This document shows, piece by piece, positions 14,295 to 23,784 of a stretch of 36,904 nt of DNA. Where the stretch lies: the NCBI GenBank assembly GCA_963612735.1, contig CAVDWX010000094.1:1-36904 (forward strand), read 5' to 3'. The notes under the pieces are model-generated. The model had not been told where the DNA came from. It did not search any database and saw only the letters and a list, made by a program, of their open reading frames with translations. The position numbers and the translations under genes were made by a program. This DNA comes from CAVDWX01 sp963612735 (GTDB taxonomy: Bacteria; Bacillota_I; Bacilli_A; RFN20; CAG-826). Numbering within the stretch: position 1 is the first letter of the stretch; each line of letters starts with the position of its first letter.

Positions 14295-16943
14295 TTAGTT
14301 TTTATTGGCGCATAAAGCACCATAAGCAGTATGGATACTACTTTCTCGAACTTTATTTTTCTTAACCTTAGCCCAATTTGTTAAAAATTTAATAATATCA
14401 AAATATTTATCGTAGACGGCATAACCGCTGGCTTCATAGGCCTCTTCTTGGTCTTCCTTGGTAACACATTTATTTCTAAAACAATGTACTTGTCGAATTG
14501 TGCCATTGTTTAAAATGTCAACTGTGTAATAAGGGGAATTCTTTCGGTCCATTCGCCTAATAAACATAACATTTTCTGTGCCTCCAATAATAGGGTCGAT
14601 ATAAGAAGATACACAATGCTGTAAAACCCTGCCTTCCTCTCTAATATCTTTAGTACAAGTTGGGGCAATAATACAAAGACCAGTAGATGGATCTTCATAT
14701 TCTAATTCTTTAACCCTTTTGACCGCTTCTTCAAAATCAGCTTCTTTTGTAGAATCCTCATAAAAATTAATCCATTTTTGAATTTGGTTATGTAGATACG
14801 TTAAATGTTGAGAAGGGTTAAAAGTGACCAAAGCTCCTTCCAACTCTCCTGAAGAGTTATAACAATATTTAATTGACTCTTTATTTAATTTATAATCGTC
14901 AGTTAAAGTGTAAATAAATCTATCTTCATTATCTGCATCTACATCATATAATGGGTTATTTATATAATTAAAATAACCTAACTCACGGACACCATTCTCC
15001 TCAGCTCTATAAACAATAAACTTTTGAGCTTTTTCAGGGAATGCAGGGTATTCTTCTTCTAAAGAAAAAGCATCTATTTCAGGATGTTTTTGTTGTAATT
15101 TTTTAAATTGCTCTCTCATTCTGTAATAGTCTCTTATAGTATATTGAGAAGCAAATTGATATTTGTCAAAAAAATTCATCTTTCCCATAAAAGATTTTGG
15201 AAGATATGGAAGTACAGAAATAATTAAATCTGCACTCCAATATTGCGATATCAATCTATGTTCTTTATACGCATTTAAATATTGTTCAAAAGTTCTAGAA
15301 TCCATAGTTAATAAATCTTTATCTAATAAATATCTAAAACAATTATAATTATTTATTTCACTTTCATAATGTGACCACCTATTTACCGATTCTTCCTTAA
15401 ACTTATAAGCCATTTTTTTATCAAGAATTCTAAGATTATTTAAACTTATTCCGAACATTTTCTTTAAATTCTTTTGTTTAGAATGATATAGAAAATCAAA
15501 ATCTGTCTCAAAATGATCAAACTTATTTTTTTTATCGTCTAAATCATAAAAAATACAGCTCTCATTCCCTTCGAGTTCACGCAGGCCTTTATAATATAAA
15601 TTGAATAATCTAGATTTGAGTAATTGCTCGAGCAATGGGTTGCTCGTGCTAATTAATATTTCTAAAGCTATTTGTCCTATATGTCCTTGATTTAAAAAAT
15701 CAAAGATGGAACGAAGTGGTTTTTCTTGTTGTTCATATGAAGACACCTTTTCATCAAAAATTTTGAACTCTACATTTAAATTATCAAGAAGCCACCCAAC
15801 ATTACTACCCTTGAATAACTCTTTTATGGATAAATTATTTAATATTACTGTTTTTGCTTCATATTTTTTTCCAGGAGAATCATCTCTGCCTAATTTCATT
15901 TGTTTTGTGACATATTTTAATGAAGGGACTGGAAAACTCCAATTCGAGTTATTTCCATCTCCTCTATACATTTCACTATATTTTCTTTTTTTTGTTTTTA
16001 TATTGAATGAGAAAAATTTAGTTCGACTCTGTTCAAAATATGTATGAATTTCTGGGATGAAGCAAATTATTTCGTCTCCATATCTAGTCCAAATTTTTTG
16101 ATTTATGTATTGTCCTGGATTATCAAAATATTCTTGTAGGCCAGCCTCTTTAATAAGCCTATTTATTGTTTCTCCTTTATTTTCTTTTACTTCTATTTGT
16201 TTTGGCGTAATGGTACACCAATAATAAATATCATATAAAGTCCTTATTCCGTCTTCAAGTACTGTATTAGGGCTTCTGTCGGAAGCCTTACAATTTTTTT
16301 TGTTGTTGTTGAAGAATTTCTTAACTATTTTACGGGTATTTTCACTTAATTCTCCACCATATCCAGAATTATAATTAAATATACGTTTCCTTTCTAAATC
16401 ACTAGGGTCATAAACTCCACAAAGTAAACTTTTGTTTTCTTTTAAAATTTTCTTTGTAAGAGGAATAGCCTCTCTTTCTGCATCTTCATTTGTACACACT
16501 TCAATAAAAGTTTCTTTACTTCTCTGTCCTGGAGTAAACTCTTTGCAAATGAGAGTTCTCCCATTTACGAGTTTTATTAACAAAGCAATTCTTTTATCTT
16601 TATAAATTCTTATCTGTTTTTGCGCAACTTCTGATAAATAACGCGAACATGACCAGTATAGAAAAGTTTCATTAATTAATTTTGTTTCTTCTTCTATGGC
16701 TTCTTTAAATTCCCTGACGCTAATGAATGCGTGGCTTGGAATTCTATAAAAATTAATGGTTAAATAAGTTCCATTATCTTCAATTTTAAATCCAGTTGGA
16801 TTGTAGTTTTCTTCTATTATTATATCTTCTTTTGTTTGTTTTCCTTTTGAGTGGATAATACTGCTAGTAGTTAATAAATTACATTTTAATTTTGTATAGT
16901 TGATACCACTTTTTAATTTTGTTAAATTTAATATATTATTCAT
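14295..16943 (-). CDS. PcfJ-like protein
   Basis: The protein has 882 residues. The C-terminal 150 residues carry the PcfJ hallmark: EEGRVLQHCVSSYIDPI, then VMFIRRMDRKNSPYYTVDI and GTIRQVHCFRNKCVTKED. The long N-terminal part (about 700 residues) is unlike any family I recognise and is rich in charged and aromatic residues. PcfJ was named from conjugative plasmid pCF10; the domain is frequent in phages and plasmids, and its biochemical role is not established. AAGGAGAA precedes the ATG. It starts 8 nt after the 159-residue gene ends, so they are co-transcribed. Confidence 0.8.
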   Translation of the reverse strand: MNNILNLTKLKSGINYTKLKCNLLTTSSIIHSKGKQTKEDIIIEENYNPTGFKIEDNGTYLTINFYRIPSHAFISVREFKEAIEEETKLINETFLYWSCSRYLSEVAQKQIRIYKDKRIALLIKLVNGRTLICKEFTPGQRSKETFIEVCTNEDAEREAIPLTKKILKENKSLLCGVYDPSDLERKRIFNYNSGYGGELSENTRKIVKKFFNNNKKNCKASDRSPNTVLEDGIRTLYDIYYWCTITPKQIEVKENKGETINRLIKEAGLQEYFDNPGQYINQKIWTRYGDEIICFIPEIHTYFEQSRTKFFSFNIKTKKRKYSEMYRGDGNNSNWSFPVPSLKYVTKQMKLGRDDSPGKKYEAKTVILNNLSIKELFKGSNVGWLLDNLNVEFKIFDEKVSSYEQQEKPLRSIFDFLNQGHIGQIALEILISTSNPLLEQLLKSRLFNLYYKGLRELEGNESCIFYDLDDKKNKFDHFETDFDFLYHSKQKNLKKMFGISLNNLRILDKKMAYKFKEESVNRWSHYESEINNYNCFRYLLDKDLLTMDSRTFEQYLNAYKEHRLISQYWSADLIISVLPYLPKSFMGKMNFFDKYQFASQYTIRDYYRMREQFKKLQQKHPEIDAFSLEEEYPAFPEKAQKFIVYRAEENGVRELGYFNYINNPLYDVDADNEDRFIYTLTDDYKLNKESIKYCYNSSGELEGALVTFNPSQHLTYLHNQIQKWINFYEDSTKEADFEEAVKRVKELEYEDPSTGLCIIAPTCTKDIREEGRVLQHCVSSYIDPIIGGTENVMFIRRMDRKNSPYYTVDILNNGTIRQVHCFRNKCVTKEDQEEAYEASGYAVYDKYFDIIKFLTNWAKVKKNKVRESSIHTAYGALCANKN

Positions 16944-16951
16944 AATATTAT

Positions 16952-17431
16952 TTATTCTCCTTGTTTAATATTTAATTTTTTTAAAATTTCTTTTTTTTGC
17001 TCTTCAAGTTTTTCGATCTCTTCACGACAATAAGAAATTTTTTCTTGGTTGAGGGGGCTCTCACTCAAGAGTACACTCCATTCTTTCATTAAATCATTAA
17101 TTTTGAAAGTAATAGCATTTAATTTAATAACCAATTTGTTTGGTTTTTCTTCTTCAAGTTTTTTATTAATTTTTTTTCTTAAATTATCAGTTATTTTAGC
17201 ATAACTGATACTTTTCCCGGGATTAACTTTTAACCAAGAAGTTACCTCTTTGGGTAATTCTGTAATTTCTTGGATAGCCACAATATAAACTATCCCCCAA
17301 TACCCAGAGGAGTTTTGCACTCCTCTTAATACTTTTAACGTATCTGTAGAAGCAAAATCTACAGAATCTTTTCTCAAAAGATAAGTATAATTTTTTTGAG
17401 AATTTGAAAACTTTATAGTAATAGTTCTCAT
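16952..17431 (-). CDS. Hypothetical protein with C-terminal coiled coil
   Basis: The protein has 159 residues. The N-terminal 70 residues are beta-rich (RTITIKFSNSQKNYTYLLR, IVYIVAIQEITELP). The C-terminal third is a helical coiled coil (CREEIEKLEEQKKEILKKL). AAAGGAGG lies 7 nt before the ATG. Close spacing to the PcfJ-like gene suggests a shared transcript and possibly a shared complex. No known family. Confidence 0.7.
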   Translation of the reverse strand: MRTITIKFSNSQKNYTYLLRKDSVDFASTDTLKVLRGVQNSSGYWGIVYIVAIQEITELPKEVTSWLKVNPGKSISYAKITDNLRKKINKKLEEEKPNKLVIKLNAITFKINDLMKEWSVLLSESPLNQEKISYCREEIEKLEEQKKEILKKLNIKQGE

Positions 17432-17446
17432 TTATTTACCTCCTTT

Positions 17447-17914
17447 TTATTTGTTTTCTTTTTCTTTTATCATGTCAGCAGCCCAATCCTCATCTGTGTC
17501 GACAAAGTCGCAGCAATCGACACTTCCAGGTTGGAGCTTCTCTTTCTTTTCGAGTTCTCTGTAGAGAATCTCTTCAATTTGTTCTTCTGTAAATTGATTA
17601 GCTAGAAAAAGATTTAACATGACGACATCTTTTTCGTTATGTTTTTTACATTTGGAGTACCAATACTTCCAATTGTTATCGAAAGAATGGAGACATTCGT
17701 AACATACTCCATTATAGATTTCTTCTTCCCCAAAATATTCGCCACAGCATTCACATTCTGTAGCTTCTTCTAAATCCTCACAGTCACAGCAAGGACATAC
17801 GCTATATGTAGCATATGCTGGGCTGCCCCAATATTCTCCGACTTCCTCTGAAACGGATTTTAATTCGTTTTCATCAATAACTGCTCCGCAGTTTTTGCAA
17901 ATTAATTTACTCAT
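17447..17914 (-). CDS. Zinc-ribbon-type protein
   Basis: The protein has 155 residues with several CxxC pairs: CKNCG near the start, CPCCDCEDLEE in the middle, then CECCGEYF and CYECLH, giving at least two candidate zinc sites. The rest is acidic and ends KEKENK. It may bind nucleic acid or act as an adaptor. It lies in the block leading to the MoxR/VWA genes. No specific family is claimed. Confidence 0.7.
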   Translation of the reverse strand: MSKLICKNCGAVIDENELKSVSEEVGEYWGSPAYATYSVCPCCDCEDLEEATECECCGEYFGEEEIYNGVCYECLHSFDNNWKYWYSKCKKHNEKDVVMLNLFLANQFTEEQIEEILYRELEKKEKLQPGSVDCCDFVDTDEDWAADMIKEKENK

Positions 17915-17951
17915 AATTATTCTTTCTTCTCCTTTTTTAATATTTATTTAA

Positions 17952-18578
17952 TTAATTTATTTTATTCATGATATTTTGGATCTCCGGATCCACTTTATCA
18001 GTAGTAGTTATCTTTGATACGGTATTTTTAGCTACTTTTTTAATAATAGCTTTCCCTTCAGCATCCATTGGACGCAACGGAATTTCTACTCCTCCGTTAA
18101 TATTTACTCTAGAAAATATAATATTGACTATTTCATATTCTAAAGTTTTTAAAACTTTTAATCCTTCAGCCTCTGTGGAAGCTTCTAAATTATCATTACC
18201 ATATAAATCTTGGTAATGTTTTTTATATATAGAGTTAAAGGCTCCATCAACCCCGACAAAGCCTAATTCAACAGAACTAGGTTTTGTGAAACTGTAACTA
18301 GTTCTATTGATATCTTTCCTATCTTCTCTCTTATTCCTAAAGAATAGATAGAATGTGTCGACACTGTTATCTGTACAGATGTCTACTCTGCACGCTTCTG
18401 TGCTAAATTTGAGATAACTCTTTTTATCTCCTATATTTATTTTTTTGAAGAATGTGTCTGCGTCTTCTGGCAGGCAAGTTGGTGCCATTTTTATATAAAC
18501 ACCTTCTTCTTTATTAGCGTTTAATCCTTCTGCTAATAAATATTTAAATAAAAAAATATTAAATCTTTTCGTATTCAT
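17952..18578 (-). CDS. Hypothetical protein linked to the MoxR gene
   Basis: The protein has 208 residues, with AGGAGG before the ATG. Mixed alpha/beta sequence with DKKSYLKFSTEACRVDICTDN and a helical C-terminal region; no membrane segment or catalytic motif. It starts 64 nt after the AAA+ gene ends, with a weak hairpin (18613-18635) between them. Its position suggests it is an accessory to the MoxR/VWA module. Function unknown. Confidence 0.7.
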   Translation of the reverse strand: MNTKRFNIFLFKYLLAEGLNANKEEGVYIKMAPTCLPEDADTFFKKINIGDKKSYLKFSTEACRVDICTDNSVDTFYLFFRNKREDRKDINRTSYSFTKPSSVELGFVGVDGAFNSIYKKHYQDLYGNDNLEASTEAEGLKVLKTLEYEIVNIIFSRVNINGGVEIPLRPMDAEGKAIIKKVAKNTVSKITTTDKVDPEIQNIMNKIN

Positions 18579-18612
18579 TATTTTTCCTCCTATATTTAAT
18601 AAATACTATATA

Positions 18613-18635
18613 TCCCCCTCTTATAAAAGAGGGGT
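18613..18635. terminator. Weak hairpin after the AAA+ gene
   Basis: CCCCTCTT and AAGAGGGG form a perfect stem with a 5-nt loop about 10 nt past the AAA+ stop codon. On the minus strand it is followed by GATATATAG rather than a T-run, so it is more likely an attenuator or processing hairpin than a full stop. Confidence 0.5.
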
Positions 18636-18642
18636 AATATTT

Positions 18643-20667
18643 TTAACCAGTAATACTATCAAGCTCATCGAGAGGGTTATCTGTTTGAGCCTCTGTATTA
18701 TTTTCATCTTGAGGAACTGCTGTTTCCTCTTGAGGATTTGCTGGTTTAACCCATTTTTTCTCCTCAAAAGCGATATCTTTTAATTTAGATAATGCCGTTT
18801 TCTTATCAGTATCGCTAATACTAGTAAAGAAAATATTATCTAGTTTTGTAATATCACTTTCAAGGTGATTGTAAATTAAATCAGCAATAGCTTCGCTAGT
18901 TTTATCTTCAGTTGTTTTTTCTGAAGTGTTATAACCTTTAACAGTGTTACCTCCAGGAATTAAGTCGAAGATAAAACGTTTTACAGCTTTACCAACTTTT
19001 TGGTAGGAAAAGATATAATCCGTAAAAATATCCATATTTCTATCAGAAATGTAGAAATAACTATTTCTATCGGGATTTTTTGTATCCTTCCCTTTAGTTA
19101 AGCTATAAAGTTGTTGATTAATACTTGTTGCTAAAGTATCAACCTCTTTTATAGCTTTTATAGCTTCGTCAGGAGTATCAAGAGCAACGTCACCGAGATA
19201 AATTTCTGAGAATTTACCTACAGGGGGGTTATTCTTAAGTCCTGTTAGTCTATTAATCTCTTTCATGGTATACCATGATAAAGCTTCTTTCGAAGCATTT
19301 ATCTTGTGGACCCTATCAGAGATTTTACTGAAATCAATATTAGGATGAACTAAGGAAGCCTCTTTGATTAATGTATCGACTTCAGTGTAGTCTGGTACAG
19401 AACCATACATACCATGAATGGTTTTTCTGGTCCTATAACCTATTCTTTGTTCAGAACTAACATCCTCTACTTGGATAAAGTTAATTCTATCAAAGAATTT
19501 ACCATCAAAAGTTTTGGAATTACTGGTGTTTGGATTCCATGCCAATACCCATTTGATGGTATTGTTATTATGACCAATTTCTGGTCCATCTTTATATAAC
19601 CCATCTGAAATGATCGGAGCTAATGAATTTTGAAATTGGGTTGAAGCGACATTGGCCTCGTCTAAAAATACAACTAAAGGAAGGTTATATTTCAAACACT
19701 TCATTAAAATTGACGGAGTTTTGATTAACTCAGCATACTCTTTACTAATATTCGAAATGTTTTCAAGAGTTTTTAGGATTGAATTAATCTCTTCTCCTTC
19801 TTCTTTAGTAGGGTTATCATTTTGTTGAAGAATAGTTAATTTATTCTTCAATTTATTAATTAAAGGGACTAAATCTTTAGTAGGGATTGTAGCCCTTTGA
19901 TTAACTGGCCCAACCTGAGCTAAAAGCTGGTTGACCGATATCATCGGATCACATGGGATTGCAACAACAGGTATATGATTTAATGCACATAAATCATTTA
20001 ATACCATTTTTGTTTTACCTCCGCCTGGATTCCCATGAAGTCCGATTGCGGTGAAATTCTTATTAAAGTAATTTGTGTTAATTACTTTTTCTAAAATTTT
20101 ACGACAATCTCTGCCTTCATTAGACATTGCTATGTCTAAGTCTGGTTCAAAAAACATAGAAACTTTTTCCTCATCTGTTAGATAAGGACTGTTCCATGTT
20201 TCCTCCCAGTTAATTTTAGCCTTTGGAAAAGCTATTTTTCTTTTAGAAGCGACTGCTTCTATATTAGTAAAATTACTGTCAATAGTAAATTTACTATTGA
20301 TATAATTTTTTAAAGTATTGGCACTACTTAAACAGTCTGAATCTTCTAAAGAATAAGATTCAAAATCTTTTTCTACTTGTAATGCTTCGTCAATTTTTGA
20401 GGTTATAACAACTTCACTTCGAGTGAAGTTTTGTTTTTTTGATAAATCATAGTTTAAACCTTTTGGAAATAAAATTTCTTTTATTTCTTCCATGATTTTT
20501 TCATTTGAGGTGGCATGGACTACTACCTCTTTTTTATTTCTTGAGACAATACAATGCTCCAAAGATTTGTATCCATTAGGGATATCAACAACTAAAAGAG
20601 CTTTTTGTTGCTCTCCTGTAACTGTTTTTAATAAAACAGTAAAAATACTTAATTTAATTTTACTCAT
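18643..20667 (-). CDS. MoxR-type AAA+ ATPase
   Basis: The protein has 674 residues. An N-terminal region of about 200 residues is followed by Walker A GNPGGGKT (about 212-219) and Walker B VVFLDEAN (about 331-339), with later AAA+ elements NPNTSNSKTFDGKFFDRINFI (arginine finger and sensor region). MoxR ATPases act with VWA-domain proteins as chaperone-like remodelling machines, and the VWA partner is encoded just upstream at 21339-23492. The long N-terminus is unusual for MoxR and may bind the substrate. The C-terminal tail is acidic and Q-rich. Confidence 0.8.
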   Translation of the reverse strand: MSKIKLSIFTVLLKTVTGEQQKALLVVDIPNGYKSLEHCIVSRNKKEVVVHATSNEKIMEEIKEILFPKGLNYDLSKKQNFTRSEVVITSKIDEALQVEKDFESYSLEDSDCLSSANTLKNYINSKFTIDSNFTNIEAVASKRKIAFPKAKINWEETWNSPYLTDEEKVSMFFEPDLDIAMSNEGRDCRKILEKVINTNYFNKNFTAIGLHGNPGGGKTKMVLNDLCALNHIPVVAIPCDPMISVNQLLAQVGPVNQRATIPTKDLVPLINKLKNKLTILQQNDNPTKEEGEEINSILKTLENISNISKEYAELIKTPSILMKCLKYNLPLVVFLDEANVASTQFQNSLAPIISDGLYKDGPEIGHNNNTIKWVLAWNPNTSNSKTFDGKFFDRINFIQVEDVSSEQRIGYRTRKTIHGMYGSVPDYTEVDTLIKEASLVHPNIDFSKISDRVHKINASKEALSWYTMKEINRLTGLKNNPPVGKFSEIYLGDVALDTPDEAIKAIKEVDTLATSINQQLYSLTKGKDTKNPDRNSYFYISDRNMDIFTDYIFSYQKVGKAVKRFIFDLIPGGNTVKGYNTSEKTTEDKTSEAIADLIYNHLESDITKLDNIFFTSISDTDKKTALSKLKDIAFEEKKWVKPANPQEETAVPQDENNTEAQTDNPLDELDSITG

Positions 20668-20681
20668 ATTTTTCCTCCTTA

Positions 20682-21266
20682 TTAATCTTTATTTACAGGA
20701 CTGAAACTTAATTCAGTCCCATATTTTTTTGTAACTTTAGTAGTTTTATATTTAATTAGACTACTATCGGAACCGATAGCACTTTTAAAAGTACTGTCAT
20801 TCCCATAAAGTGTCGGTGTTTTAAATACCTCTAACTTTTTTTTGTCTGGCGCGACAATAACTGTCGCTACTTCAGGATAACTTCTTTTGATTTCTTCAAG
20901 AAGATTCCCCGAAGAAATTACTTCAATATTATTATCGACTTTATATTGATCAAAGTCGATGATATCTTTAGTAGCAGTGATTTCTTTTGTGCTACTTTTC
21001 ATATTTTGCACTGAAGTAGTGCCGTCTTTATTGATTATAGGCAATTCTGCCTCTAAGTCAATATTTTGTTTATTTTTTTTAGCATTTTTTTCAATTCTGC
21101 TTTTAATATTTTCAACAGCACCGTGAATAGCGCTGTCTAAAGCAGTTAATTTCATATAAGAAGCTAATAATACTTCTTCATTTTCTGCACTTTCTGGATT
21201 ATTAGCTAACTTAATAGCGTCAGCTAATTTTAATTCTTTAATAATATTTGTTAATTCTTTTTTCAT
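20682..21266 (-). CDS. Hypothetical protein between the AAA+ and VWA genes
   Basis: The protein has 194 residues. The first 70 residues are helical (KELKLADAIKLANNPESAEN), the remainder mixed, ending in a beta-like region (ATVIVAPDKKKLEVFKT). It starts 14 nt before the AAA+ gene, so it is co-transcribed with it. It is probably a third subunit of the module, perhaps an adaptor between ATPase and VWA protein; this is inferred from position only. Confidence 0.65.
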   Translation of the reverse strand: MKKELTNIIKELKLADAIKLANNPESAENEEVLLASYMKLTALDSAIHGAVENIKSRIEKNAKKNKQNIDLEAELPIINKDGTTSVQNMKSSTKEITATKDIIDFDQYKVDNNIEVISSGNLLEEIKRSYPEVATVIVAPDKKKLEVFKTPTLYGNDSTFKSAIGSDSSLIKYKTTKVTKKYGTELSFSPVNKD

Positions 21267-21302
21267 TTTTACTCTCCTATTTAATTAACATGCTCCTAAA
21301 TA

Positions 21303-21335
21303 CCCTCTAGAATCGGAGCAATTTTCTAGAGGGGT
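21303..21335. terminator. Hairpin after the VWA gene
   Basis: CCTCTAGAA at 21304 pairs exactly with TTCTAGAGG at 21324 across an 11-nt loop. It lies just after the VWA stop codon at 21339 and ahead of the 194-residue gene. It could trim expression of the downstream AAA+ genes. Confidence 0.5.
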
Positions 21336-21338
21336 TTG

Positions 21339-23492
21339 TTAAGCCTTGATGAAATCATCTATAATAGTATTATAGATATCTTCTCCTAAGTTGTCAACTA
21401 TCTCTTGATAAGAGTAATTTTTGACAACTCCTGGAGAGGTTGCCTCTTTTAATGCCTCGATGGCATAATTGGGCAATTTTAATCCGATGCTATAAAAGAA
21501 CCAATTGCCACGGTCTGTCAAATCCGTAACAATTTGTTTGATTCTTTTATAGTCTTCTTTATAAAATTCTCCATCAGTGAGGAAGAATAAAATTTTAGTT
21601 TTATCTTCCTCATAAACAGGATCAAAGCTTAATGCTTCAAATACTCCAACAGGGGAAGTTCCCCCTCCTTGTTGGAACTGTTGCATTAAATTTAATACAT
21701 TAGATTCTGCACCTTCTAAGATAAGAGGATCCTCTAATGTTTTGATTTGCCTGCTTTGGCTCGAGAAAAGATAAATTGAAGTCGGAATTCCAACATCATC
21801 CATCGCATGTGATAGGGCTGCAACAATCTCAGAAGCAGTGTTAAACTGTTTCCCAGTCATTGAGCCTGAATCATCTAATGCGAAGATGATTTGAAACTCT
21901 CTTTCCTTCAAATTTATCTCCTCTCTTTTATATATATAATGGTTTTTTTCAGTATACCATGATATCATAGTAGACTGATCAATATCACCGTTATCAAGAT
22001 TGTGGATGGTGATATTACCATTATTATATAATTTTTGAAAAGCTATAGAACAATTTTCATATAGTTCTTTAGCTTCTTCAGAAAGGGAAGCAGTTTCTGT
22101 AAGAAAATAAGAATTATCTTCAACTTTACAGCCTAAAACTTCGAGTTGAAAATTATTCTTTTCTTCCTCAGAGAGCTTCTTTAGAGATTCTGAAGCGTCT
22201 TCTCTTTCTTTACCTTCTTCTCCCAAAGATTGGTTTAATTCTTTACAAGCATCCTCAACTGCCTTCTCAAAAGCTTTGAGTTGCTCTTCTGAAATTTCTC
22301 CTTGGGTTGTTTTTTTAGAATTAGAAGAGTTTTGATTGCCATCTTGAGATTCTTGCGAATCCTCTCCTTGGCTCTCTTTGTTTTCTCCTTCTCCTTCTTT
22401 CTCTTCTTTTTCTTCTTTTTGACCTTGACCTTCTTGAGATTTTTGGCCTTGGTCTTCTTTCTCTCCAGAATTAGAAGAGTTTTGATTGCCATCTTGAGAT
22501 TCTTGCGAATCTTGTTGTTGGCTATCTCCCTCTCCTTCTCCTTGAGACTTTTGTTCCTCAGATAATCTCAATTTATCCTCATCCAAGAGGTCTTCAGGAT
22601 TATCTGAAGATATGAATTTATTAGGATCTTCTTTGACAATTTCAATAAGATCTTTAAATACTAAGGGGGTAACCACCTCCATTACATATTTATTCCTATT
22701 GAAAGTATCAGGAATGATACAGCTATGAGAGAAGGACTCAATAGTTGCGTTACTCCATCCTAATTTTTCTTTTTTATTATAAAAAGAAATAATTTTATTA
22801 TCATAAGGGTGATAAGCCCTTAGAATGAAATAATAAAGCTTTCTTTTTATATTTATATTTTTTTCTTTTTCTAAAGCCTTTTCGTAAGTGCCATTCCAGT
22901 CACTTTGCCCGAAGGCCTGTAAGAAATATAAGGCGTCTTTATACACCTTATTTGGGTAATCTCTCATTAATGCTGTTTGGATAAAAGAATCCTCAACAAC
23001 ATTAGAAATAAATTTCACCAATTCGAATGGTGGTTTTATTTCTCTCTCTGGAGAGATTTTAATATTAGGGCAATATTTTGTATAATTGTCCCATTCAATA
23101 TTGAATGGAGCACTATACATATAGTGTCCTATTTCATGAAGGATTAATCCTCTTTTTAATAAAAAAAATGTGTTTTTTATTAAAGAGTCTTCATCAACTT
23201 CATAGTTAATGTTTAAGTAAGGGGTGATCCTTTTTATAGGATCGTCTCCTTCTGGCCCATTGTAAATAATATTCCAAACTTGTCGGGCTATCAAGTTTGG
23301 ATTGAAAACAATTTCGCTTGTTTTCATATCTATGGCGGCAGGCGCTGGGACACTGCCGTCATTATGGACACCCACGGTGCTCTCCATAAACATTGAGGCG
23401 ATACTGTTGACCTCGGTATTACCTTCAATGGAATAAAGTGAAATTTTTTCAAAAATTTTTTCACTTTTTTTTGTTGTTAATTTTTTTCCCAT
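21339..23492 (-). CDS. VWA-domain protein with N-terminal metallopeptidase motif
   Basis: The protein has 717 residues. Residues 119-123 are HEIGH in the context LILHEIGHYM, the HExxH zinc motif of a metallopeptidase-like domain (DUF2201-type N-terminus); NVVEDSFIQ downstream may give the third ligand. A long low-complexity linker rich in Q, S, E, G and N follows (about 315-400), then a VWA domain with the MIDAS motif DDSGSM (about 540) and TDGEF. It is the partner expected for the adjacent MoxR ATPase. Gene context is ternary: VWA-peptidase, 194-residue protein, AAA+ ATPase. The linker is built from a coding direct repeat. Confidence 0.8.
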   Translation of the reverse strand: MGKKLTTKKSEKIFEKISLYSIEGNTEVNSIASMFMESTVGVHNDGSVPAPAAIDMKTSEIVFNPNLIARQVWNIIYNGPEGDDPIKRITPYLNINYEVDEDSLIKNTFFLLKRGLILHEIGHYMYSAPFNIEWDNYTKYCPNIKISPEREIKPPFELVKFISNVVEDSFIQTALMRDYPNKVYKDALYFLQAFGQSDWNGTYEKALEKEKNINIKRKLYYFILRAYHPYDNKIISFYNKKEKLGWSNATIESFSHSCIIPDTFNRNKYVMEVVTPLVFKDLIEIVKEDPNKFISSDNPEDLLDEDKLRLSEEQKSQGEGEGDSQQQDSQESQDGNQNSSNSGEKEDQGQKSQEGQGQKEEKEEKEGEGENKESQGEDSQESQDGNQNSSNSKKTTQGEISEEQLKAFEKAVEDACKELNQSLGEEGKEREDASESLKKLSEEEKNNFQLEVLGCKVEDNSYFLTETASLSEEAKELYENCSIAFQKLYNNGNITIHNLDNGDIDQSTMISWYTEKNHYIYKREEINLKEREFQIIFALDDSGSMTGKQFNTASEIVAALSHAMDDVGIPTSIYLFSSQSRQIKTLEDPLILEGAESNVLNLMQQFQQGGGTSPVGVFEALSFDPVYEEDKTKILFFLTDGEFYKEDYKRIKQIVTDLTDRGNWFFYSIGLKLPNYAIEALKEATSPGVVKNYSYQEIVDNLGEDIYNTIIDDFIKA
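22318..22511. repeat. 44-bp direct repeat in the VWA-protein linker
   Basis: A 44-bp block at 22318-22361 recurs identically at 22468-22511, exactly 150 bp (50 codons) apart, so the reading frame is kept. It encodes the QESQDGNQNSSNS part of the linker. It marks an internal duplication of low-complexity linker, and slippage between copies would shorten or lengthen the linker without a frameshift. Confidence 0.85.
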
Positions 23493-23541
23493 TTTCCCTC
23501 CTTATAATAAAGCAGTTTAACGTCATGCTCGGGGCGAGATT

Positions 23542-23748
23542 TTATCTAACGACTTTCCAGCCTTTAGACTTTAAGTCTCTTTCAGAAAAGCCATAGTTTT
23601 CTTCTATAGTTTCTCCTTTTTTGTTTTTTAAAGTAAATTTTATTGAATTAGGAATTCCCAATTCTAAATATTTACTTCCCCAAAATCTTCTTTTGATTTT
23701 GGGATGGTCTTTTTCTAAGACCTTAATAATAACTTTATTAAAAGTCAT
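23542..23748 (-). CDS. Hypothetical protein, 68 residues
   Basis: Basic small protein with AGGAGG before the ATG. The sequence reads beta-rich (VIIKVLEKDHPKIKRRFWG) and ends SKGWKVVR. It lies 49 nt before the VWA gene and may be part of the same transcript. No known family. Confidence 0.65.
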   Translation of the reverse strand: MTFNKVIIKVLEKDHPKIKRRFWGSKYLELGIPNSIKFTLKNKKGETIEENYGFSERDLKSKGWKVVR

Positions 23749-23784
23749 TTTTTTCCTCCTTTTTAATAAATTTTTATATATTCA

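Noticed and set aside
22235..22565. Lysine-rich or phenylalanine-rich frames opposite or beside the VWA linker
   Set aside because: They are alternative-frame readings of the low-complexity linker of the 717-residue protein.
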